This document shows positions 8,505-15,889 of a DNA stretch of 27,733 nucleotides, piece by piece. The DNA is from JBDKTK01 sp039680225 (GTDB lineage: Bacteria > Desulfobacterota > Syntrophia > Syntrophales > UBA4778): NCBI GenBank assembly GCA_039680225.1, contig JBDKTK010000151.1, positions 1 to 27,733 of the forward strand, given 5' to 3'. The notes beneath the pieces are model-generated. The model worked only from the letters and a program-made list of their open reading frames with translations. It had not been told where the DNA came from and made no database searches. Each line of letters begins with the position of its first letter. The stretch's first letter is position 1. A program made the position numbers and the translations under genes.

Positions 8505-9294
8505 GTCCCTTGGGAGTGTCCGCCTGGTCCCGGTATTCCTGCATATCGCCGGTGATTTCCCAGCTGTTCCCCGGTTCCGGCATTGCCGCTTCAGCCTTTT
8601 CGGACGCTCGGGTGTACCAGCGCAGGCGGTCCAGGGCCGGGTACAGATTTTCAGCCCAAAAATATCTTAGGCCCAGCATGAACATTACGGGAATGCCTAA
8701 TTCAACGATCTCTTCCGCGTTTTCAGCCCATTCCCTCCAGGTATTGTCAAGGACAAAGCCTATTCTCATCAATTTCCCTCCCAGTCCGTCAAGGGTGAGG
8801 GACGCAAGCAAAAAGGCCAGCCCGGTCGCTGTGAAAACGGCGTAAGGCTCAAACTTCTTCAGGGAAACACGAAAACTCCGCCAGTTCCGGACCAGCAGAT
8901 GGACCAGGCAATATAGACTGAGCAGCGCGCAAGACGCCGCAATGAATTTCTGGGAAAAGGGTATGTCCGGGCTCAGATAAAATTTTATCTTTGCCACGCC
9001 CATTGCCGTAAAGCGGCTGTTGAAATCCAGCTCGCGCAGCCCGAAAGCAATCAGGATAACGGCAATTTGCCAGTGCCCGGCCGCCTTCTTCCCCAAATAT
9101 ACGAAAAGGAGAACAGCGCAAATAAAGTACCCGGCCGCCGAGGCGGATTCGACAGGGCCGTCTTCAATGAGTATCGCTCTGCGCAGTTCCGGGGCGGCAA
9201 AACAAATCCCTATAATCGAGCCGAGCAGCAAAGCCAGGGCAAAGCCGTAGACGTAAAGAAAACTGCTGCTCCCTGTTTTTCCCGGTTTATCCAT
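8479..9294 (-). CDS. Unknown multi-pass inner membrane protein with an EDGPVE motif
   Basis: A 271-residue protein with about six hydrophobic segments: residues about 13-33, 50-67, 74-88, 115-135, 150-168 and a weaker one near 198-212. Conserved-looking polar residues sit at membrane edges: EDGPVE after helix 1, RELDFNSRFT after helix 3 and EWAENAEEIVELG before the last helix. That pattern (EDG, RELD, acidic EExxEL) recalls uncharacterised bacterial membrane proteins and is suggestive of an enzyme with acidic or metal-binding residues, but no function can be assigned. The soluble tail of about 45 residues is charged. It is convergent with the small gene at 8205 and lies 24 bases before the end of it overlaps none of the regulator remnant. 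Confidence 0.6.
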   Translation of the reverse strand: MDKPGKTGSSSFLYVYGFALALLLGSIIGICFAAPELRRAILIEDGPVESASAAGYFICAVLLFVYLGKKAAGHWQIAVILIAFGLRELDFNSRFTAMGVAKIKFYLSPDIPFSQKFIAASCALLSLYCLVHLLVRNWRSFRVSLKKFEPYAVFTATGLAFLLASLTLDGLGGKLMRIGFVLDNTWREWAENAEEIVELGIPVMFMLGLRYFWAENLYPALDRLRWYTRASEKAEAAMPEPGNSWEITGDMQEYRDQADTPKGLKLPGRPR

Positions 9295-9317
9295 AAATCA
9301 ATCTCCGGACTGGAAAA

Positions 9318-9593
9318 TCATTTCTTTACAGCGTCCCAGCATATCTCCAGGAGCGTATTCCTCAGGGTGCTGTCGATTTCGATCACGCCGTACACGTGGT
9401 CCCTGACAACGCTGATAATCGAACCGAACACTGCAGATAAATGGATGGACAGCGGCATGTCCTTTAAAACGCCTTCCGCCATCCCTTCCCTGAACAGGGC
9501 CTTTATTATGTCCTGCGAATCGCGCCTCCTCATTCTCTCCTTGCGCATGGCGGCCCCGTACGGCGAATTGTGAAATTGCTGAATGCAGCGGAA
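9318..9593 (-). pseudogene. TetR-family regulator remnant lacking its DNA-binding domain
   Basis: The frame is open from just after an in-frame TAG (9596-9594) to the stop at 9318, giving 91 residues. It begins FRCIQQFHNSPYGAAMRKER, which resembles the ligand-binding-domain segment of TetR/AcrR regulators, and continues with EGMAEGVLKDMPLSIHLSAVFGSIISVV, typical of their C-terminal helices. The whole helix-turn-helix half is missing, and only about 40 bases lie between the remnant and the mlaA-like gene. An internal ATG at 9548 could still give a 76-residue product, but there is no sign that this is functional. The most economical reading is a 5'-deleted regulator gene. Confidence 0.6.
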
Positions 9594-9636
9594 CTAATTA
9601 ACCGATGCGCATGCCGTTGTAAAGATTTTTCCCGGA

Positions 9637-10434
9637 TTATTTCATTTGCTGGAAATCGCTGTACTTAAGGTAAAGGAAGCGGACGATGTAGTATTCGAAG
9701 GGGTATCCGCTCTCAAAGTAACGGAAAGCGATTTTATGCCGCGCATCCACGGCTTCCACTGCATTGACTCCGTATGTAATCCAGGTCCCGTTTGCCGCGT
9801 TGTTCTCCACGGGCGCGGAGATCAGTGCATAGCGAATGCCGGCGTCGAAGGCGAATCCCCCGGTGCTGCGCACCGTGTTGGGGCCGAGCACGGGCACGAC
9901 CAGGTACGGACCGGGACCGAGCCCCCAGAAGCCCAGGGTCTGGCCGAAGTCCTCATTTTGCTTTTTGAGGCCCAGAGAAGTTGCCGGGTCGAACAGGCCG
10001 CCGATTCCAATCGTCGTATTGGTAACGAAGCGCCCCAGGGTCATGGCCGACTTTTTCCCGTTCAGCTGGAAGATGCTGTTGTAAAGGTTGCGGACTTCCC
10101 CGACATTTTCGAAAAAATTGGTGATGCTCTTCTGGACGGCAACGGGCGTGATGAACTCGTAGCCGGACACAACGGGGAGGTAGATGTATTTGTCGAAATT
10201 GTAATTGAACCTGTACATCTCCAGGTTGAATTCCTCCCAGGGGTCGTTGACCCCGATGATCCTTTCGTCGTCTTCGAACTCCGAGGCGATATGCATGGGC
10301 CGCTCATCTGTTATATGTGCGGGCGGCTGTGCGGGGCGGATTTCGGTCCGGGCGGCCGTGCACCCGGCGAAAACAAGGGCAAGCAGCAGGATCGAAGCGG
10401 CGCGGCGGATTGTCATGAAACAGGATTCTCTCAT
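9637..10434 (-). CDS. mlaA: MlaA (VacJ) family outer membrane lipoprotein
   Basis: A 265-residue lipoprotein with a lipobox VFAGC (Cys25) and the MlaA core: NDPWEEFNLEMYRFNYNFDKY, PVAVQKSITNFFENVGEVRNLYNSIFQ, GRFVTNTTIGIGGLFDPA, EDFGQTLGFWGLGPGPYLVVPVLGP. MlaA removes mislocalised phospholipids from the outer leaflet and passes them to the Mla ABC system; no mlaBCDEF genes are in view. The ATG overlaps the stop of the upstream hydrolase gene by four bases (ATGA), so translation is coupled. A second in-frame ATG six codons in (10416) could also be used. The C-terminal part is somewhat longer than the conserved core (ending FRYFESGYPFEYYIV...). Confidence 0.92.
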   Translation of the reverse strand: MRESCFMTIRRAASILLLALVFAGCTAARTEIRPAQPPAHITDERPMHIASEFEDDERIIGVNDPWEEFNLEMYRFNYNFDKYIYLPVVSGYEFITPVAVQKSITNFFENVGEVRNLYNSIFQLNGKKSAMTLGRFVTNTTIGIGGLFDPATSLGLKKQNEDFGQTLGFWGLGPGPYLVVPVLGPNTVRSTGGFAFDAGIRYALISAPVENNAANGTWITYGVNAVEAVDARHKIAFRYFESGYPFEYYIVRFLYLKYSDFQQMK

Positions 10435-11726
10435 CGCTTGAAAAAGTTTATGAACTCAACCATGTTGTCCCGGTATTCAAGATTCCCGAGATGCCCGCCC
10501 CGCGGGTAGATAACGGCCCTGTCCCCGAAGAGCCTGCGCAAGTAATCGATCTCGCCCCGGTCGAGGATGAAATCATTTTCATTGGTGACCACCCCGATCT
10601 TGGGCGACGACCTGAGGTACCCCTCGATGCTTGGCAGCCCGAGCGACTCAATAAGGGCTTCCCGGGACATCCCGGGGCGCTTCTTCCGCATGTATGGATA
10701 GAAATATTCGTCGAAGTAATCCAGGAAGCTCAAGTGGAAGCAGACCAGGAAATAGTCCCCGAGCGGGTCGGAGCCGGTCAACTCCCGGTTCTTCGGCACG
10801 ACGTAGCCTCCCCGTGTCATGACATCGGAGGCAAAGATCAGCCCGGCGAGACTGATCCGGAAGGAAACGCCGATAAGACCCCCGCTTTCATCTTCCGTGA
10901 AAAGCCCCGCTTTATAAGCCGTATAAAGGAACTCGGTGTTGATTTCGGTGAAGTCGCCCGTGCGGTAATAATCCGTCAGCCTGGCCATCATCAGATTCAG
11001 CCAGGCGCCGATCTTTCTGCGCCCGCCGGGTATCCTGTCCAGCAGGTCCTCTAATTTCACGATCGAGTTATAAAGGTTTACCGCCGGGTTGAGCATCAGG
11101 ACCTTGCGGAAGTTAAAGACCCGGCGCTCCTCGTCGAGCTTCGCGACAAAGGCGGCATGGGTCCCGCCCAGGCTGTAGCCGCTCAGGTGAAATTCCGATA
11201 CGTCCACATCCTTCCTCACCTTTTTCCAGGCGATTTCCATCACCCGGTACAAATCAACCGCTTCCTCGGCGAGGTCGCCCGGTACATGGCTCCGGGATGC
11301 GGATATTATGAAATTCGGGTGACTGGGCGAGGGGAGGGTTATGACATGAAACCCGGATTTATAGAGCGCGCGCATCATCGCGATCACCTTGTTGGACCTG
11401 TCATTGGCGCCGGTGCCGGCAATCAGGAACACCAGGGGGGCCTTTCCTTTCTGCCTGGCAAACATGCAATGCAGCCCCTCGTCGTAGTAAAAGACGTCCG
11501 GCCTTTTCAGTCCCGGTAAAATGTCGAGCACAAGCGGCCGGACATCGATTCTTTCAGGCCCCGGGAGTTTCAGGTCTTCCGGCGTTCCCAGGATTGTAGC
11601 GTCGTACGAGCCCGCAATCCGATAGCCGTAACCGCTTGCGGGGACATTGCAGGCATGCGCGGCTGCAATCGGGAGAGTAAAACAGAACAGAAAACAGAGG
11701 ACAACTTTTATGAATCTGCTGCGCAT
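10431..11726 (-). CDS. Secreted alpha/beta-hydrolase (esterase/lipase-like)
   Basis: A 431-residue protein. The start at 11726 is chosen because it begins a signal peptide (MRSRFIKVVLCFLFCFTLPIAAAHA); longer starts would run into folE2. The alpha/beta-hydrolase traits are an oxyanion strand APLVFLIAGTGA, the nucleophile elbow GYSLGG, a candidate acid in NENDFILD and a candidate catalytic histidine in PRGGHLGN near the end. The large insert between elbow and acid (about 150 residues) would form a lid. It is predicted to be periplasmic and its stop codon overlaps the mlaA start, so I infer a role in lipid or cell-envelope turnover. No strong ribosome site precedes the ATG. Exact substrate unknown. 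Confidence 0.8.
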   Translation of the reverse strand: MRSRFIKVVLCFLFCFTLPIAAAHACNVPASGYGYRIAGSYDATILGTPEDLKLPGPERIDVRPLVLDILPGLKRPDVFYYDEGLHCMFARQKGKAPLVFLIAGTGANDRSNKVIAMMRALYKSGFHVITLPSPSHPNFIISASRSHVPGDLAEEAVDLYRVMEIAWKKVRKDVDVSEFHLSGYSLGGTHAAFVAKLDEERRVFNFRKVLMLNPAVNLYNSIVKLEDLLDRIPGGRRKIGAWLNLMMARLTDYYRTGDFTEINTEFLYTAYKAGLFTEDESGGLIGVSFRISLAGLIFASDVMTRGGYVVPKNRELTGSDPLGDYFLVCFHLSFLDYFDEYFYPYMRKKRPGMSREALIESLGLPSIEGYLRSSPKIGVVTNENDFILDRGEIDYLRRLFGDRAVIYPRGGHLGNLEYRDNMVEFINFFKR

Positions 11727-11835
11727 TATGAGTCTTTCGAATCCGTTCGCATATTCAGCGGAAGAGAAAACACCCCGGCCTGGACAGCCGTATGCAGGGA
11801 TGTATGGCTGCCCGGTATTTGATTTTAAACCTGGA

Positions 11836-12606
11836 TCAGCCTTCCTTTTCCACCCAGGCATACGCGCTGTGGTAATGGATGCTCTCGATGTTCTCGGCTT
11901 CCACGCTGTACCAGGTGAAATTGAGGTCTTTGTTGAGCTTCTCGGCCACGCTGCGGACCACGTCCTCGACGAACATGGGGTTTTCGAAGGCCTTCTCGGT
12001 GACGTACTTTTCGTCGACCCTCTTGAGAAGGGAATAGATGTCGGCGCTTGCCGATTCCTCCACCAGCTTGATGACGTCTTCGATCCAGAAGAACCTTTTA
12101 AAGCGCAGGTTCACTTTCACGATGCTGCGCTGGTTGTGCGCCCCCAGGTCGCTTATTTCCTTCGAACAGGGGCACACCGTGGTCACCGGGACCATCACCC
12201 CGACCAGGAAGTCGGTTTCTTTTCCGTCATTGCGGCCCGAGAACCAGCAGGTGTACTCCATCAGGCTTTTCGCGCCCGAAACGGGGGCCGTCTTTTCGAT
12301 AAAGTAAGGGAACTCGATTTCCATGTGGGCCGATTCCGCATTGAGCTTGTCCCTGATCTCTTCAAGGATTGCCTTGTATGTCTTGATATTGATCCGGCCC
12401 CGGAATTCATTGAGGACTTCGATGAAGCGGCTCATGTGCGTGCCCTTGAAGTGGTGGGGAAGGTTCACGTACATGTTGATCGTGGCGTTGACGTGCTGGA
12501 TGCCGTTGGCCCGGTCGAGCACGATTACCGGGTACTTGATGCCCTTGACGCCGACTTTCTTTATATTGATGTTTCTTTCGTCTTTCTGGTTCTGGACGTC
12601 TACCAT
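11836..12606 (-). CDS. folE2: GTP cyclohydrolase FolE2 (type IB)
   Basis: A 256-residue FolE2 protein that converts GTP to 7,8-dihydroneopterin triphosphate, feeding folate or queuosine synthesis. Family motifs are HHFKGTHMSRF (residues about 51-61), VTTVCPCSKE with the metal-ligand cysteine C147, GAHNQR with H157, and the terminal SIHYHSAYAW. FolE2 enzymes work with several divalent metals and are often used when zinc is scarce. A GGGAGCAGGT stretch upstream serves as ribosome site. The start codon lies three bases after the queD stop, so the two genes form one operon with consecutive pathway steps. Confidence 0.93.
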   Translation of the reverse strand: MVDVQNQKDERNINIKKVGVKGIKYPVIVLDRANGIQHVNATINMYVNLPHHFKGTHMSRFIEVLNEFRGRINIKTYKAILEEIRDKLNAESAHMEIEFPYFIEKTAPVSGAKSLMEYTCWFSGRNDGKETDFLVGVMVPVTTVCPCSKEISDLGAHNQRSIVKVNLRFKRFFWIEDVIKLVEESASADIYSLLKRVDEKYVTEKAFENPMFVEDVVRSVAEKLNKDLNFTWYSVEAENIESIHYHSAYAWVEKEG

Positions 12607-12609
12607 CTG

Positions 12610-12993
12610 CTACCTGCTCCCGGGCTCCGGCCCGGTATATGAAACCCGCGCGTCCCCGGATTCCCACACTGTAACCCTGGCGAGGGTCAGCCCGGCCGGC
12701 AGCATTGCTCTGAGCCGGTCGAAGATGAAACGCGCTATGTTTTCCGAAGAGGGGTTTATGCCCGAAAAAAAAGGGAGTTCGTTGAGGCAGTTGTGGTCAA
12801 GCTCCCCGAGGATCGCGGCAAGCCACCCTTTCACGTCCCGGAAATCGACCATGATGCCTTCGCCGTTCAATTCCGGCGCTGCGACAGCCGCTTCGACCGT
12901 GAAATTATGGCCGTGCAGCTCTTCGCACTTGCCCCCGATCTCTTTGATCATGTGGGCCGCGGAAAAATCCCTTTTGATTATGACCTCATACAT
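12610..12993 (-). CDS. queD: 6-carboxytetrahydropterin synthase / PTPS-family protein
   Basis: A 127-residue COG0720 protein. The start is MYEVIIKRDFSAAH, the canonical N-terminus; longer in-frame starts add a proline-rich tail with no family match. Zinc ligands are H14, H27 and H29. The catalytic motif reads CEELHGH (C23 to H29), fitting the QueD pattern C-x3-HGH; the glutamate also satisfies E-x2-HGH, the PTPS-III pattern. It uses the FolE2 product, made by the next gene, to form 6-carboxy-5,6,7,8-tetrahydropterin for queuosine, or possibly 6-hydroxymethyl-dihydropterin for folate. There is no ribosome site: a -10 box lies seven bases before the ATG, so the message may be leaderless. Confidence 0.88.
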   Translation of the reverse strand: MYEVIIKRDFSAAHMIKEIGGKCEELHGHNFTVEAAVAAPELNGEGIMVDFRDVKGWLAAILGELDHNCLNELPFFSGINPSSENIARFIFDRLRAMLPAGLTLARVTVWESGDARVSYTGPEPGSR

Positions 12994-13000
12994 GGGGGTG

Positions 13001-13029
13001 TTTATATACAAGAAATATGGATATTGCAA
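13001..13029 (-). promoter_or_regulatory. Sigma-70-type promoter for queD-folE2, apparently leaderless
   Basis: On the minus strand, TTGCAA (13029-13024), a 17-base spacer and TATAAA (13006-13001). The ATG begins seven bases after the -10 box, so the predicted transcription start coincides with the start codon. Confidence 0.5.
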
Positions 13030-13043
13030 ATAATAGGAGGGCG

Positions 13044-13062
13044 GGGGCGGCAGGGCCGCCCC
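13044..13062. repeat. Palindromic hairpin repeat (GGGGCGGC subtype)
   Basis: GGGGCGGC, loop AGG, GCCGCCCC: a perfect 8-base-pair stem. It lies in the gap between the coiled-coil gene and queD, upstream of the queD promoter, and shares its core with the hairpins at 18751-18770 and 27613-27638. Confidence 0.6.
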
Positions 13063-13153
13063 TTGAACGGATATTGAGGACCTCTTTCCTTTGCGCGGGA
13101 CATCCGTCCGGAATTCAGATCCCGCTCCTTTCCGGTGAAATCCTGATGGATTC

Positions 13154-13450
13154 TCAGCTTGGGTGCGCCCTGGAAAGGAGATTGTGCGCATCCTCGACGG
13201 CGAGTCTGAGGTCCTGTTCGGCGACTTCGGCTTGCATCCGGAAATATGCCCAATTGTCCTTGGCCGAATCCAATTCGTTTATTTTCTGCCGGGCTATCTC
13301 CCTTTTCTGAAGAAGGTTCTCCACTTCCATTTCAAACTGCATCCGGTCGGACTCCTCTATCGATTCGAAAGCCGCCCTGATCCTGTCGATCCGGGAGCTC
13401 AGTTGCCGAAACTCGTTATCCACATCTTTTTTGAATGCCTCTTTGTCCAT
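13154..13450 (-). CDS. Small coiled-coil protein of unknown function
   Basis: A 98-residue, highly charged, almost wholly helical protein (MDKEAFKKDVDNEFRQLSSRIDRIRAAFESIEESDR...) with heptad-like spacing of hydrophobic residues through about residue 90, and no signal peptide or cysteine. An excellent ribosome site AGGAGGTGACCT precedes the ATG, so it is translated. I do not recognise a family; it looks like a scaffold or filament-type small protein. It is divergent from the PpsR-type gene across a 213-base gap. Confidence 0.65.
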   Translation of the reverse strand: MDKEAFKKDVDNEFRQLSSRIDRIRAAFESIEESDRMQFEMEVENLLQKREIARQKINELDSAKDNWAYFRMQAEVAEQDLRLAVEDAHNLLSRAHPS

Positions 13451-13595
13451 AGGTCACCTCCTGGTTGTTTCCAGTATGATTCTCCGGGAAAAAGCAAATA
13501 CGCGCTATTCGGGAGTTTCCTGATTTTATCCGCCCCAAATTCTGATTTGTCCGGAAAACTTCCCTTAAATTAAAGCCCCTCCGCCCCAAAAGGCC

Positions 13596-13601
13596 TATAA
13601 T
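13596..13601 (+). promoter_or_regulatory. Consensus -10 box (TATAAT) upstream of the PpsR-type gene
   Basis: A perfect TATAAT, 68 bases before the start codon, in an AT-rich stretch. No convincing -35 box lies at 16-18 bases, so the assignment is tentative. Confidence 0.25.
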
Positions 13602-13669
13602 ACGCTTGAATTTTGGAAGTTAAACGTATACACAACAAGGTAAGTTGAATATCGGGGACCTCCTTGAAA

Positions 13670-14512
13670 ATGTCGGAACCGGCAGGAAAAAAAAGGACAA
13701 TTTTTTTCATATCCGACAGCACGGCTATCACGGCCGAAACCCTGGGCCAGAGCCTCCTGACCCAGTTCGATCCGCTTGAATTCGACCAGATCACGCTGCC
13801 TTTCGTCGACACGTTCAGCAAGGCGAGCCAGGCGATCATGCAGATCAACATGGATGCGAACGCCAAGGGCATCCGCCCCATCGTCTTCAGCACCCTGATC
13901 AATCCCGAGTTCCGCAGGCTGTTCAAAAACAGCTCCTGCGTGTTCTTTGACTTTTTCGACACTTTCATCAGCCGCCTGGAAGGCGAACTGAGCATGCAGT
14001 CGTCGCACACGATCGGGCGCTATCACGGCCTCGTCAACGATTCCGTTTATAACGTGCGGATCGAGGCCATGAACTACGCCATCGACACCGACGACGGCGT
14101 ATCGACCAAAGAATACGACCGGGCGGAGATCGTCCTGCTGGGCGTCTCCCGTTCAGGCAAGACCCCCACCTGCCTGTACCTCGGCCTGCAGTTCGGTATT
14201 TATGCCGCCAATTACCCCCTCACGGAAGAAAACCTGCTAAAGAGACATACTTCTCTGCCCGAAACGCTTGTCCCTTTCCGGAAAAAGCTCTTCGGGCTCA
14301 CTATTTCGCCGGAGCGGCTCCAGAAAATCCGTTCCGGGCGCATGCCGAATACCCGTTACGCCTCCCTGAGCCAGTGCCAGTTCGAGGTTGCCATGACCGA
14401 AACCCTGTTCGCCTACGAAGACATACCGTCGGTGAATGTGACATCGATGTCGATAGAGGAAATCGCGGCCATTGTTGTGCACGAAGGCAAGCTTCAAAGG
14501 CGTTTTTTCTGA
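13670..14512 (+). CDS. ppsR: Bifunctional PEP synthase / pyruvate phosphate dikinase regulatory protein (DUF299)
   Basis: A 280-residue DUF299 protein. The family catalyses ADP-dependent phosphorylation and phosphate-dependent dephosphorylation of a threonine in PEP synthase or pyruvate phosphate dikinase, switching gluconeogenic flux. The opening IFFISDSTAITAETLG and the P-loop GVSRSGKT (158-165) are diagnostic, as is the late SLSQCQFEVAMTE-like segment (NTRYASLSQCQFE). A TTG two codons upstream (13664) is an alternative start with better spacing from the GGGGA ribosome site; the ATG is preferred as a standard codon. The target kinase gene is not in the window, so whether it acts on PpsA or PpdK is not decided by context. 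Confidence 0.92.
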   Translation: MSEPAGKKRTIFFISDSTAITAETLGQSLLTQFDPLEFDQITLPFVDTFSKASQAIMQINMDANAKGIRPIVFSTLINPEFRRLFKNSSCVFFDFFDTFISRLEGELSMQSSHTIGRYHGLVNDSVYNVRIEAMNYAIDTDDGVSTKEYDRAEIVLLGVSRSGKTPTCLYLGLQFGIYAANYPLTEENLLKRHTSLPETLVPFRKKLFGLTISPERLQKIRSGRMPNTRYASLSQCQFEVAMTETLFAYEDIPSVNVTSMSIEEIAAIVVHEGKLQRRFF

Positions 14513-14525
14513 TATTTTTATCACG

Positions 14526-14554
14526 TTGAAAAAAATTCAGGCAGTTACTATGAT
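14526..14554 (+). promoter_or_regulatory. Sigma-70 promoter of the HU gene
   Basis: TTGAAA at 14526-14531, a 17-base spacer and TATGAT at 14549-14554. The predicted leader is about 50 bases and ends in a strong ribosome site. Matches are good for a highly expressed gene. Confidence 0.6.
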
Positions 14555-14613
14555 TAATGGGAAATGGCCTGATTTCATCCATAAATAATCATTTCAAAAA
14601 AAGGGAGGGGAAA

Positions 14614-14883
14614 ATGAACAGAACGGATTTGGTCAATGAGGTGGCGAAGGTGCTTGGGACAAGGAAACAGGCTGAGGCAGCGGTTGATTGCGTCCTGGAC
14701 ACGATAACCGATGCTTTAAAGAAACAGGAGAAAGTGACTCTTGCGGGGTTCGGCGCATTCAGCATATCCAAACGCGCGGCGCGCAAAGGCCGCAACCCGC
14801 AGACGGGAATGGAAATCGATATTGCGGCGAAAAACGTGCCGAAGTTCACTCCGGGCAAGGCCCTTCAGGATGCAGTGAAATAG
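14614..14883 (+). CDS. hup: HU-family nucleoid DNA-binding protein
   Basis: An 89-residue HU/IHF protein. The start at 14614 gives the canonical MNRTDLVNEVAK; the ribosome site GGGAGGGG lies just upstream. The family signature FGAFSISKRAARKGRNPQTG spans the DNA-binding arm with the conserved arginine and the RNPQTG turn; the end GKALQDAVK is typical. It binds and bends DNA as a dimer and compacts the nucleoid. Monocistronic: own promoter ahead, strong terminator behind. Confidence 0.96.
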   Translation: MNRTDLVNEVAKVLGTRKQAEAAVDCVLDTITDALKKQEKVTLAGFGAFSISKRAARKGRNPQTGMEIDIAAKNVPKFTPGKALQDAVK

Positions 14884-14908
14884 AATTTCCGATCAGCCGG
14901 AAACAACG

Positions 14909-14944
14909 AAAAAAGCCATGGATGCAGGTGTCCATGGCTTTTTT
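14909..14944. terminator. Bidirectional rho-independent terminator
   Basis: Stem AAAAAAGCCATGGA (14909-14922), loop TGCAGGTG, stem TCCATGGCTTTTTT (14931-14944). A-run and T-run on opposite sides make it work in both directions. It closes HU on the plus strand and the outer-membrane barrel gene, whose stop is one base beyond, on the minus strand. Confidence 0.9.
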
Positions 14945-14945
14945 C

Positions 14946-15749
14946 TCAAAAATGGAATGTCAACCCCGCCAGGACTGAATAACCCGGAGCCGTGCTGTTC
15001 AAGCCGAATTTCATGCCGAAACCGAACTCCAGGTCTTTCCTCAGGGAATAAATGAATCCTCCCAGAATGTAGGCCGGGTCTATCCCGGAATACGGGTCGG
15101 GGTTGCGGTCGATGCCCAGGTCCGCTGCCGGGCTGAACCTTTCGGAGAGCTTCCAGATGCCGGCGTCGGAGAAATGCCATAAATCGGTCCGCGACCCGGC
15201 TTTATTTTCATTCCTGTAATAGTTGGCATTGGCATGGAGCACGAATTTTTCGAATTCCGCCGTGGTAATGAAAATCGCTCCTCCTCCAGCGCGGCCGTTC
15301 CCCAGGCCCTTGTCGATATTGCCCGAAGGGAAAGTGACAAAGGGTTCCAGGGCAAAGCTCACGGGCTTCTTTTCTGAAAACCGCCATTTCAGGAGGGCCG
15401 TGATATCCTGAAACCCGTTTGTGTTGATTTTCTCGCCGCCGGTCTTCCGCATGTTCCAGCCGTAAGGGACATTCACAGTGAGGTCGATGAAGCCGCCGAT
15501 GCCCACATCGATGTTCGCGGCCATGAAACTCGTGCGCAGGCCGGATACCCGGGGATTCCCCGCCCCGTCTGCCACGGATACATCCCTGCTGGAATCGTAT
15601 TCGCCGCTGAGCTGGAGCTGGACCTTTCCGTCTCCCTGGGTCCCCGTGTCATCCGTGATCAGGGGGTAGATTGCCAGGGCATTTCCCGCCGCCGCGAATA
15701 GGGCGGGAAAAAAGAACAGGACAAAAATGAGCTCGAAGCGCTTTTTCAT
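14946..15749 (-). CDS. Outer-membrane beta-barrel protein, MetA/phenol-degradation-like
   Basis: A protein of 267 residues from the ATG at 15749, with a signal peptide (KKRFELIFVLFFFPALFAAAGNALA) and then alternating amphipathic strands ending in the aromatic ...GLTFHF, the outer-membrane C-terminal signature. The repeated short strand/turn pattern (LQLSGEYDSS, FMAANIDVG, FALEPFVTFPSGN) resembles the 'putative MetA-pathway of phenol degradation' barrel family, often found as a transporter-like protein with unknown cargo. An upstream in-frame ATG at 15785 is possible; neither start has a strong ribosome site, and the shorter one gives a cleaner signal peptide. Function unknown. Confidence 0.7.
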   Translation of the reverse strand: MKKRFELIFVLFFFPALFAAAGNALAIYPLITDDTGTQGDGKVQLQLSGEYDSSRDVSVADGAGNPRVSGLRTSFMAANIDVGIGGFIDLTVNVPYGWNMRKTGGEKINTNGFQDITALLKWRFSEKKPVSFALEPFVTFPSGNIDKGLGNGRAGGGAIFITTAEFEKFVLHANANYYRNENKAGSRTDLWHFSDAGIWKLSERFSPAADLGIDRNPDPYSGIDPAYILGGFIYSLRKDLEFGFGMKFGLNSTAPGYSVLAGLTFHF

Positions 15750-15862
15750 CGAATTGCCCGAACCGGGTTCGCCGGACTCACTCATTTTAAAGGTATGTTT
15801 CGATCTTTGTTCCGGGACTGGATGTTGTCAAGGAATTGCTTCCCCAAATCGATTCAGCCGGG

Positions 15863-15868
15863 TATAAT
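15863..15868 (+). promoter_or_regulatory. Consensus -10 box (TATAAT) before the radical SAM gene
   Basis: TATAAT 21 bases before the ATG, giving a leader of roughly 15 bases with no ribosome site. The nearest -35-like sequence (TTGCTT at 15836) is too far at 21 bases. Confidence 0.3.
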
Positions 15869-15889
15869 TCCGCCCCGGGTTAACAAATA

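Noticed and set aside
11782..11813. Hairpin GGACAGCC...GGCTGCCC between folE2 and the hydrolase gene
   Set aside because: The loop is 16 bases, one pair is a wobble, and there is no good U-tract, so it is not a convincing terminator or attenuator.
11647..12642. Plus-strand open frame of 331 codons across folE2
   Set aside because: Antisense to folE2 and to the start of the hydrolase gene, with a composition typical of shadow frames (rich in His, Asp, Val) and no ribosome site.
12994..13153. Possible preQ1 riboswitch upstream of queD
   Set aside because: No preQ1 aptamer sequence was seen, and the likely promoter lies so close to the ATG that there would be no leader to hold one.
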